Assembly (NCBI GenBank): GCA_033064195.1
Contig: JARBJD010000013.1
Span: forward strand, 545,390 to 609,389
Source: Blattamonas nauphoetae
Lineage: Eukaryota > Preaxostyla > Oxymonadida
DNA: 64,000 bases
Direction: 5' to 3'
The notes under the pieces are model-generated. The model did not search any database. It had not been told where the DNA came from and saw only the letters and a list, made by a program, of their open reading frames with translations. Position numbers and translations under genes: made by a program. Below, piece after piece: positions 1-8,485 of this stretch (position 1 is its first letter; every line of letters starts with the position of its first letter).

Positions 1-306
1 TGGAGTGAGAGATGGACAATGGAATCTTTTGCTTGTTCGACGACTTTGTTGTAGACATGATACCGTTCGCTTTGGACTTGACCATGCTTGATTGTGAAGC
101 CGACGGTATAGATTGTGATCAGACAATAATCCATCAAGTCGACAAGTTGTTTGTGGAGAGGCAGAAAGTTACTTGTGAACAGCGAGAATCCGGAGTAAGG
201 CCGAGTGGGATGAACTGGAAGGGCGATGAGATGTCGCACATATTTGTAGAGTGGTTGGAGAAGTGGAGCGGTAACTTCCGAAACGAGTGTTTTGTCGATG
301 GAGATG

Positions 307-784
307 ATAGTACCCGGATAAACCCGTTAAGTCGGATAAACCCGTTCCCAACATACCCCACTTCACATTGAAACTTTTATTATGACGACTGATATGTTGT
401 GCTTGAAAGAAAGTTATTGTTCGAATTCTGAAATGATTTGTCCCCTGTTCAGATGTTTGATCGAGGTCAATGGGTCAGTTCAAATCGATGAATGACCAGC
501 CACGACACCCTGTATGTGATGCTGAGTACAAAGAGGTCGTATCTCAATGTACCATCCCTTGGACGCCTGGGAAGATATTGGCTAAGTTCCGAGCACATTT
601 CGACTTACATTTTTCTCATTCCATTTCACAATCATTCTTTCAACAGTGACTCCTGTTTTAAAAAAAATAAATAGAGTAATGAACGGGAAGTGGAAGGATA
701 ATTTTAGTGAAGAGGGGGGACTGCTATGCTCATGTGGAATGGTTAACGGGTTTATCCGCTCTAACGGGTTTGTCCGACCACTAT
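307..784. mobile_element. 478-bp MITE-like element with imperfect TIRs, inserted in copy A
   Basis: The left end reads ATAGTACCCGGATAAACCCG. The reverse complement of the right end reads ATAGTGGTCGGACAAACCCG. Each end carries two tandem copies of a (C)GGATAAACCCGTT-type motif. The element interrupts the copy-A reading frame between the TLDPFI and TLVSEV segments. It encodes no protein that I recognise, so it is non-autonomous. The target duplication is too short or too AT-rich to fix. The ends resemble those of the foldback element at 32748-34089 and a lone end at 57537. Confidence 0.72.
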
Positions 785-1124
785 GAACGGGTCAAGCGTG
801 ATACAACTGGCAATCTCCACTGGTGATGAATAGTCGAATAACTTGTCCATAATCGACGTAAAATGACGGTGAAAGTCAATTGTCGTTTTGTTCAACGGTA
901 TTTTGTGGGGTTTCAGGTGTTTGAAAAGATCAGGCAATAAACCTGTCTTAGTTGCTGCGATACGGAATTTATCGCTTGAATTCGAAAGAGAAACATCAAA
1001 GAAGGAGAGAGCAGCTGCTCTGAGCTTGTCAGATGGATGGCAAACGAGTTTGAGGAGAGATGACATCAGTTTTGTTTGGCTTTGTCCCTCTTCAGGGAAG
1101 ATGGTTTCTATGAGCGATGCATGG

Positions 1125-1688
1125 CATGGGTTTAGTATGTCGGGTCGAAAAAAAGTATGTCGGGTCGGAAAACTGATGTGTTGTTTTCCTGATTTATGCC
1201 TGGTGAAGATAGAATATTGATAAAATAATGATTGAGTGGGATACTATGAATCATAATAACGTTGTTTTCATTTCATGAGATGACTTTTCACAAGGGACTG
1301 TCGAGAAAAAACATGGAAAACTTTCACTTTTTCTTTGTCAATTTTTTCTCTCTATTGTCAACAAAAAGTGAATTTTCCCTTCAATATACATCCATTTGTG
1401 AGATTATAACAATATTCTATTACTTGTTCGATCATAGATTTTGAATCGACCTAGAACACAAAACAGTGAAACAATGAGATGAGGATCGTAGTGAATCAGA
1501 GACATTTTTCTCAATCATTCAGCTGCGAAACGATGATAATGTCAACAAAAATGAAGAAAATCACAATAACATCTTGATTTTGAAAAGGATATATGAAAGA
1601 AGGTCGACCCGACATACTAAACCTTCAACCCGATATACTAAACCCAACCCGACGTACTACACCCAACCCGACATACTAAACCCAAGCC
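1125..1688. mobile_element. 564-bp TIR element with 10-bp target duplication, inserted in copy A
   Basis: It is flanked by a perfect 10-bp direct repeat CGATGCATGG (1115-1124 and 1689-1698). Compared with copy B (gagcttgttgtggggatat on the plus strand), removing the element plus one repeat restores an equal-length alignment, so the insertion is exact. The TIR core is GGGTTTAGTATGTCGGGT on the left and its complement ACCCGACATACTAAACCC on the right. GTATGTCGGGT-type units repeat twice on the left and four times on the right. No coding capacity is visible. A 10-bp duplication fits Mutator-like (MULE) elements (inference). Confidence 0.85.
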
Positions 1689-1859
1689 CGATGCATGGCC
1701 TGTTTCACGATATTCAATGTGTATGGTTGCGTATTCCAGGAAACGGACGGCATGAAAAATTGCAATTGGCGAAAATTCCATTAGGCATGGGCAGCGGTCG
1801 GTCCGACTGCTCGTCGACCGACCGACTACTTTTCGGGAGGATCAACCCCTTTTCTCCGG

Positions 1860-1948
1860 TTAAGTATAGGCGCAGATCCGATTTTCGCTACGCGCAGATC
1901 CATTTTTTTGGATACGCGCAGATCCAAATGGATACACGCAGATCCGAA
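1860..1948. repeat. Left terminal inverted repeat of the 3.2-kb element
   Basis: It starts TTAAGTATAGGCGCAGATCC and contains four 10-mers of the form RCGCAGATCC at roughly 20-bp spacing. It is complementary to 4978-5066. Confidence 0.9.
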
Positions 1949-3178
1949 AAGATCGATGATTTATGTGTGCTTACCATATCCAATTCTTGTCATTTCACTC
2001 TGAATGCTCACAATTCATATTTACTCTTACATATTTATCACAAATCTGTTTTTGTAATGTCGTCAAATGAGAATGGACCTGTCGCAATACGAACCCATAG
2101 TTGCATGACAGACACTCCTGTCGCTAATTCGATTTCGCAGTTTCTTTCACGACTCCCTTTTTTCACATACGACACACTTGTTTCACAAGCCTGCGAACCT
2201 GTTCGAAATGAAATTATTAAGGGTGAATGATCAACCGGATCTGAACATAGAGTTGGTTGATGTGTTGAATAAGACTGTGTCTGATTCTTGAATCCGAGAA
2301 AAACCTGCTGGTGCCGTGATATGCTCCTTTGTGTCAGTTATTCCGCTTAACTTGTCATTCATCGAGTGGCCTTCTTCGTTCTGATTCTGACGTAAGCATT
2401 CCTTCCTTTCCTTCTTTCGACCGTTTACCTTCCACAGTCTCATGAAATATGGTGATGCGTTGCGGCGAGTATCATGTTTGAGATTGGGGTGAGTTGGATG
2501 TGATTTCGTGCATTTCGAGCTTGTGATATGCTGACTTTGATATCATGCCTTGAAGGAAAACACATATATTCATGTTGTTGTGAAGATTCAGATCGTAAAC
2601 AGTGAAATTCCGAAAAATTCTCAGCTTCGTGCAGAATGGAGCGAGACCTGTCTGCACTGGAGAGAAAAACCAATAATATTCTTAAAATAGACTATAGCAA
2701 ACTGTTTGTGTTCAGGAAGGTGACAGGACAGACTGAAATCGTTGAAAATACGAGATGAAGAGAGTTGGATACAGAGAGCTGATTTTGGCATGCATCAAAG
2801 ATGTTCTAACGTATTTTCAGGTTGAATATATCATTTATTCTGGAAAATGAAGGGATAGCATAGAAAAGATATACATGAAACACCGTCTAACTGCCTGTTC
2901 ACATCGTGATTGTGAGTCAGAATGGTGAACGATTGATGATGATAGAGTTGGATTAAATGTGGGAAGACAGCGGTGAGTCCAACATGAAAGCTGTTGACGT
3001 ATGTTTGGAGAACAAATTTGACTGGAGTCGTCTGGAAAATCGACCGTTTTCAGTGTCATGCACTTTCTGTGTTGACTGGTTCCAAAGAGAAAAACCGACA
3101 ACAATGGTGGATGATATAGCAGTCCTCGTCTCCAACGAAGTGAAAACGAATCGAAAATACTGTTTTAAAAAAACCTAG

Positions 3179-3266
3179 TTTCGAAACGATGGGACCGTTT
3201 CGAAACGATTCAATCGTTTCGCCCAACACTACTCGGGAATTTAAGTGTGTTGAGTTTCGAAACGAT
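3179..3266. repeat. Cluster of TTTCGAAACGAT motifs
   Basis: TTTCGAAACGAT occurs at 3179-3190, 3198-3209 and about 3254-3266, with the inverted ATCGTTTCG at 3213-3221. The core TTCGAA is palindromic. It lies inside the 3.2-kb element. It could be one end of a further nested element or a protein-binding array; no partner was found elsewhere. Confidence 0.5.
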
Positions 3267-3596
3267 AGACTCGTGTTGCGACAGGTCCAATGTCGATCTT
3301 ACCATCACCCGTCTCTCGATTGATGTTACTTCTCCGAATCTGAGACCGATATTACTTAGCTTGGTATGTACTTTTCCCACACTGACCATGCTTTTCCCTT
3401 TTCTTGTCCATGGATGACACTTCAGGCTGTTCTGAAACGTCTCCCAATAGCTATCATTTTTCTCTTCAAGATCAGCTCTGTTTCTGAAAATCTTCATAAT
3501 GATCAACGCTCTTCTCTTCTCTTCTACCGCTTTCGCATCATCAACACACATTTCTTTATCCAAATCGTCATCATATCTCGAATGAAGAAACCACAT
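3210..3596 (-). CDS. Hypothetical 128-residue ORF inside the 3.2-kb element
   Basis: An open frame rich in charged residues (RYDDDLDKEM, VEEKRRALIIMKIFRNRADL) whose first half would form an amphipathic helix. There is no motif I recognise. The opposite strand is open in a different frame and is less protein-like. It could be an exon of a transposon-borne protein or chance; the TTTCGAAACGAT cluster overlaps its 3' end. Low confidence. Confidence 0.25.
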   Translation of the reverse strand: MWFLHSRYDDDLDKEMCVDDAKAVEEKRRALIIMKIFRNRADLEEKNDSYWETFQNSLKCHPWTRKGKSMVSVGKVHTKLSNIGLRFGEVTSIERRVMVRSTLDLSQHESIVSKLNTLKFPSSVGRND

Positions 3597-4098
3597 TTTT
3601 TCTTGCTCTCGCTGGCATCAATTGCTGTATATTATTGTTTTTCGCATTAAATTTCACATATTTTTTCGATATCTCTCTCCATACAACAGTTAAATTCAGT
3701 ATATCCATCACAACCACCACGATCTTCATGAGAATCCAATTTAGCGTTTAATGGGTGATATCTGTCTGAAAATGAAACACCAGCATCTCCTGCTCCAATT
3801 TGTAACACGATGCTCACTCACAAATCAAAAACTGCGGAAGAAATGATGATCCTCCCTCCTTCATCGTTACGTGCTCTCCATCCGGTGTATACCCCGCCTA
3901 TTGTCATTAATCCGACGACCATCCCAATTCGTGGAGATGACTAGCTAAATGAACAATCCCCTTCATCGTCAGAGGAACAAGAGAATTCAAACTCCCTCTT
4001 TCTCACACCGCGAATCTCACCGCCTCAACAACTCGCTCTAATCATCATTCCACTCACTTCAAACATCCCGCATCTTACTCCTGTCCTGGCATCGTCAT

Positions 4099-4905
4099 CA
4101 ACCCTCCGATGACCCAGACAAGTCGCGGAAGGTCGATGGAGCAGTCGTCACCCACTCCGTGAAGGATCTGTCGTCTGGGCAGGTGATGGTGCTGAAGCGG
4201 AAGGTGATGGCAAAGACCAACATTGTTCAGTCGGGCGGTGTGACAGACTCGAACCCTTCCGACTTCCAAAGAACAAGATCTGCACCTACCCGCACCCTCC
4301 GAACACTCACACACGGCGCACCACGAACAGCCGACGTCTCCACTCGCAAGCAGCTGTGGGGGGATGTGCACGCACAGACTGTCGACAGACACAAAACCGC
4401 TGCACGCGAGTCTGTCAGGTCGACCATCATGGAGTAAAAGAACGCGCAGGCCAACTCAGTTCTGGAAGCTGTCGAGCAGAAAAAGAAGAATAATCAAAAG
4501 TATTCGGACTTCGTCACAAACCCACGGCAGAAGCGCAGCATCAGCGAGAAAGGCGTCAATGCAGGACTCGTTCGCACCGTCGGAAGGAGCACGGCAGAGA
4601 ACTCACGATTCCCGACGATCGACGACCCGTTCACAGACATCAACCTCGGCCTCGATTCCGACCAACTGGACACCGATGCCCCCGAACCTCTCGTTCCTCA
4701 CCAAGCAGAACCGCCTACCCTCGTGAAACACACCCGCCTCGTCGCTCGACCCCCTTTCTCCCCTCCAAATTTCCACAGTAACAATTCAATCCACCTCTCC
4801 ATTCTTTTTGTTCTGTATGATACAATAGAAGCCGCTATACTGTCAACTTTTCCGCCTCCAATGCCGAAGGCAAACACACTCCATAACACTTGGTCTCTGT
4901 GACCG
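4099..4905 (+). pseudogene. GC-rich coding-like fragment of unknown protein with an in-frame TAA
   Basis: One frame reads through this block with protein-like composition: SRKVDGAVVTHSVKDLSSGQ, VLKRKVMAKTNIVQSGGV, then (after TAA at 4435-4437) KNAQANSVLEAVEQKKKNNQ and TIDDPFTDINLGLDSDQLD. Both sides of the stop are hydrophilic and continuous in style, so it looks like one protein broken by a nonsense codon. GC content is visibly higher than in the flanks, suggesting captured or foreign sequence. I do not recognise the family and no start is evident. It lies inside the nested 3.2-kb element. Confidence 0.4.
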
Positions 4906-4977
4906 TATTCGGGAATATTAGGATTATCATGGATCTTAACTAGACTTTTCAATAAATTCGAACAGAGACAACAAAAG

Positions 4978-5066
4978 TTCAGATCTGCGTGTATCCATTT
5001 GGATCTGCGCGTATCCGATTTTTTGGATCTGCGCGTAGCGAAAATCGGATCTGCGCCTATACTTAA
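4978..5066. repeat. Right terminal inverted repeat of the 3.2-kb element
   Basis: This is the reverse complement of 1860-1948 with a few differences in one AT-rich stretch. It contains four GGATCTGCGY units and ends CCTATACTTAA before the second copy of the target duplication. Confidence 0.9.
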
Positions 5067-5609
5067 CCCTTTTCTCCGAGCTGTTTTTCATGTCTGTTCA
5101 GATTGTCTCTATTACCAAAATATTCGCTAAATACGACATATGTGAGTGTGTGAGAAGATAAAATGAGCAGATAATTGTTGTCTTGTGAATTAAAGGGGAG
5201 AATTGGTGTTGTGTTCCCTCACTCATCCTCTCCTCTTCATCCGCCTTCCTTGGAATCTTCTCTATATCCTCCATCTGCAGGCGATCTTGTTCTTCTTTTA
5301 ACATTGCGAATTCCCTCTTTCTGTCGATGTTCTTCCCTTCGGCTGTCCATCGTGTCCTTCTCTCGAATCTGCAGACACACCACTACAACATCCTTCTTCG
5401 TCTCTCGGAACACGGAATCCCAAGAACACTCAGGTCAGCACTTCTTCAGCTGCGCCATGTTAGGCGAGCGGTCTGAAGGGAAGAGGGAGAGTGCTGGTTG
5501 AACAGCTTCCTACTTACTCTTCCCTCTTCCTTCACATTCCCCAGCATCCACCCCAGCTCCTTCTTGAACGTCCCAACACTCCCTTCTGATCTGTACAGCG
5601 CTTCAGCCA

Positions 5610-5790
5610 CAGTACTGTTGGAACAGAACAGGTGTTTCGAGAAAGCGCGGTCAAAACACCTTTCCCAAGGACGAGCACATCAAGGACATGATACCCCGCT
5701 TTTGGGTCAGAAATGGGGTTATTAGAAGCCGCATCGCGTGTGACGGGCACAGTGTCGACAGCGCGGCGATGGATAAAAGGGACATCGAAA
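5610..5790 (+). pseudogene. Short GC-rich coding-like segment inside the 6.2-kb element
   Basis: One forward frame reads NTFPKDEHIKDMIPRFWVRN followed by GVIRSRIACDGHSVDSAAMD, then a TGA near 5793. Composition is protein-like and richer in G+C than the surroundings. Nothing recognisable flanks it. It may be an exon of a gene carried or captured by the element. Low confidence. Confidence 0.25.
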
Positions 5791-6494
5791 CTTGAACGAA
5801 GGATAGGAGGAGCTCACCCAGAATTGTCTTTAAGAAGCCTGAAAGAACATGTGGCTGCTTTTTGAACAACTCTAAATCTCTTTTCTTTGGTATTTCCCTC
5901 GCAGCTCGTCGATCGTTGATTTGGATGGAGAGATTCTGAAAATACCCTCCAACAGGACTGTCCCTTGTGAGAACAGTTGTTTTATTGGCTGAGATACGAT
6001 GTTGATGCGACTTTTGGATCCGCTGCAGGTGGAGTAGTTGGAATTCTGGACTAATGTATAGAGTGTTGAGATTGCTTGTTACAGCTTGGATTGACGAATG
6101 AACGTTGTGATGGATGTAGCTTGAAGTGTAGTGGGGATGAATTGAATGTACTTCGAGTTGAAATGGTGGGGTTGTGGAGGTGACGATACAGTCGTCATAC
6201 TGAGGTTACATGGCTCAGGGAATTTGGAACTTTTTTTGAAACTAGTTGATACTCAGTTTGTTATTGGATTGATTGATGTACTCTTTCCACCATCACATTC
6301 TATTACGAGACTGAGTCACGTCATCTACAAACTACAGTTCAATATCGTTGTCAGCACGCTCTGCAAAATTTCATCTTTTTGAAACGATCCTTTTTGTCGG
6401 GTTGACAGTCGAACGCAGATTCCAACGCGAGATCAACATCTGATGGCCAGTCCTTCTCGCGGAAGATTCTCTACACCTCGACGACTATTATGGT

Positions 6495-7654
6495 CTAGTA
6501 GTGACATGACGCGAATCGAAGCTGGAAGAAAGGTTCGTAATTTTTCTTGTCTTCTTGCAGGAAAGTTCCAAATTCCATGAATTGTGTAACCTCAGTAACC
6601 GACCAAGAATGTTGGGAGCAGGAGGATGTCCACAGCTTGTTCTCTGCACGTTCTGACGTCAGACTTCCACAAACAATCATGGAGCAAGACGCAAGGGAAT
6701 AAACTGCCACGTGCGAGCAGATCGGCGGTGGCTGGTTCTTTCCGGGTGTCAGGAATGTCCAGGTCAGTGTCGTGAAATCCAGTGCAGACAAATCAGTCAT
6801 TCTGTTCTGATTCATCCCCCCAAACACATGGAATGTTCCGTTCTCCACCACCGGGTGAAGAGAATGTGGTGACGACTTATATCCCTCTGTATTCACAAAT
6901 TGTAACACAAGCATCTCCTTATCCAGGTTAAAGAAGTCGTTTGAAGATATAGTTTCGCCTGTTTGGAGGGAGACTTCACTACCAATGAACCTGATAGAGA
7001 TGACCAAAACAAAAAGAAAAAACACCAGATGAAGGAAGGAAAAGACTAGAAAGGAGAAAGAAACCATGCAAATGGAACAATAATAATGTAAACAGACACA
7101 ATGTCATCCCCGTTCTGATCTGCATACCACGCAGTGGAGGGACGGATTTCGCCACTCGTGTGCTGTTCTTTCCATTTCATCATCTCCAAATTAAGTGTGA
7201 CCAGCAAGATTGTCAATTGCTGTTCAAAATGGATTCGTTGTCCTCCACACTTCAAAATGATTCCTTGGCTTTCGACCATGCTAGAACCGAAAACTGAGTG
7301 CTAAATCATCAAATACCATTCATAACAATCACAAACGAATAAATGATGATATAAAAGAGAGAGTACACACCTGGGGTGGGTGAAATGAGGATGTATCAGG
7401 AATGCTTCTGTGATTTGGTGAAGACTGAGATGGTTGAAGATGGTTGATGGACAGGACATCCACTTCGCATACATCAAGAGGAAGAGGCAAGTAAGAGTAA
7501 CCAAACAGTGAATGTGCATACTACTGTTGTAAAGTATCCTTATCTTGCTTAGTCGACAAGTTACAGACTTGGGCTTGATCACGACATCTTTTGGTGAGAA
7601 ATGAAGTAAAAGTGATTGTTTAGGGTTGAGAAGAAAAAGAACACCCTTTGTCAT
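6495..7654 (-). CDS. Kelch-repeat protein gene carried by the 6.2-kb element
   Basis: Kelch beta-propeller signatures are visible. One is LNLEMMKWKEQHTSGEIRPS; a second is FHVFGGMNQNRMTDLSALDF followed by TTLTWTFLTPGKNQPPP and CSHVAVYS, the VFGG...L..D..T..W...G..P....H pattern of Kelch motifs. A clear intron is 6991-7097 (donor gtctgt, acceptor tatcag); splicing joins NGDDIV to FIGSEVSLQTG. Further upstream exons are likely at ~7372-7460 (VLSINHLQPSQSSP) and ~7505-7654, each with GT-AG borders; the start is uncertain. Kelch propellers are interaction domains, and no partner domain is visible. It ends TGA-side at SCHY near 6495. It is odd that it sits within a transposable element; it could be captured. 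Confidence 0.6.
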
Positions 7655-7860
7655 TTGTTTGGATCAGCGGGTATGCTGTCAGAACAAAGGAGGAAAGTCG
7701 GTGTCGGTCGGACAGGCCGACTTTTAGTCCAATGTTGGGGAAAGACAGACCGACTCAGGGACTCTTGAACCACGACCTCAGGAACAGTAATTTTGTGAAA
7801 AAAGTGATGAACTAATTATAGAGATGTTGTGAATCAAAAATGAGAAAAAGTCAATAATAA

Positions 7861-7934
7861 AGTGTCCAGGGCGGGATTCGATCCTGGGTCCGGGGAACAA
7901 AAAGCTGTCATGCTTCCACTCGACTAAAGGGCAC
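7861..7934 (-). other. tRNA-like sequence (degenerate)
   Basis: On the minus strand a 74-nt stretch has an A-box (TAGTCGAGTGG) and a B-box (GGATCGAATCC) at tRNA spacing, and a partly paired acceptor stem (GTGCCCT with GGACAC). The anticodon arm (around CTTTTTG) does not form a convincing five-pair stem, so this is more likely a tRNA pseudogene or the head of a tRNA-derived SINE than a functional tRNA-Lys. It lies near the right end of the 6.2-kb element. Confidence 0.4.
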
Positions 7935-8485
7935 TTCAAAAAAGTCGCCGACTCTTTTATTTTTAGGGACTGGACTCGAGGTTTTCAGACCGACCACTGC
8001 CCATGCCTAAATTCCATTCCATTTTTGACTTGTTCGAAAAGCGAGGTACACCCTTGCCGGAGAGCATCTGCCGTGATCGAATCTTGCAAGACCAACCTCC
8101 AATCTGACGTGGTGGAGGTCGGAAGACTGATCTTATCGCCCTCCAGATGCGCTTGTTCCAACATTGACTCGACATTCATTCGCTTTCTTTTCAGTTCATC
8201 CCGGAGAATTTGTTTTGAGACACGAACAAAGTGCCGATCATTGTCAGTAATTGTGACTACATCAGATATGCATGGAGTTGAATGTGAGTCAAGTGAGGAA
8301 TTGGTGTGGTTTTCTGACGCGTTTTTTCTCTAATTTTTGCTTGGGAGGCATTTCGGAGAGATCTGCCCAAGTTCAAGAATGGGATCACAATCGCGTGATG
8401 AATATGAGTCATGAAATGGTTTGAACAATGAAAGTGATTCGTTTATTCATTTGCAATAAAGAAAAACACGAAGAAATGAGCAGCA

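Larger units (their letters stand above)
1859..5066. mobile_element. 3.2-kb element with ~89-bp TIRs, nested inside the 6.2-kb element
   Basis: The arms 1860-1948 and 4978-5066 are inverted and nearly identical except for a short AT stretch. Each arm contains four spaced copies of (G/A)CGCAGATCC, a classic subterminal transposase-site pattern. The 12-bp direct repeats CCCTTTTCTCCG (1847-1858, 5067-5078) are the target duplication. The interior has only short ORFs (for example 3210-3596 minus) and a GC-rich coding-like block at 4099-4905. None is recognisable as a transposase, so it may be non-autonomous or carry captured host sequence. Confidence 0.85.
1783..8008. mobile_element. 6.2-kb TIR element carrying a Kelch-repeat gene, inserted in copy A
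   Basis: Direct repeats AAATTCCATT at 1773-1782 and 8009-8018 flank inverted ends: AGGCATGGGCAGCGGTCGGTC on the left, complement of AGGCATGGGCAGTGGTCGGTC on the right. Both flanks are adjacent pieces of copy A, which proves insertion. About 3.2 kb of it is a second element (1859-5066) nested 76 bp inside the left end, so the original was ~3.0 kb. Subterminal GGTCGG/CCGACC motifs are frequent at both ends. The cargo includes a multi-exon Kelch-type gene (6495-7654, minus) and a tRNA-like sequence. I found no transposase. The 10-bp duplication suggests a MULE-type mechanism (inference). Confidence 0.82.
1..8351 (-). pseudogene. Copy A of a ~930-residue tandem protein family, destroyed by nested mobile elements
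   Basis: Translated in pieces, this matches the intact copy at 8486-11290 along its length. The start codon region is at 8351 (MPPK). 8009-8250 encodes HLEGDKISLPTSTTSDWRLV; 1689-1782 and 784-1124 give the middle part (HPSDKLRAAALSF, TTIDFHRHFTSI); 1-306 gives TLVSEV and FLPLHKQLVDLM and runs off the window. Three insertions separate these blocks (307-784, 1125-1688, 1783-8008). There is also an internal deletion near 190-200 that joins the residues after PYSGFSL directly to FTSNFLPLHK, an N-terminal frameshift near 8285, and a small frameshift by the 307-784 insertion. No function is known for the family. Its HPSDKLRAxALSFL helical motif suggests an ARM/HEAT-like fold (inference). Confidence that this is a dead copy is high. 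Confidence 0.9.

Noticed and set aside
12-371. 119-codon plus-strand ORF at the window start
   Set aside because: It is antisense to the copy-A pseudogene and runs into the TIR of the 307-784 element.
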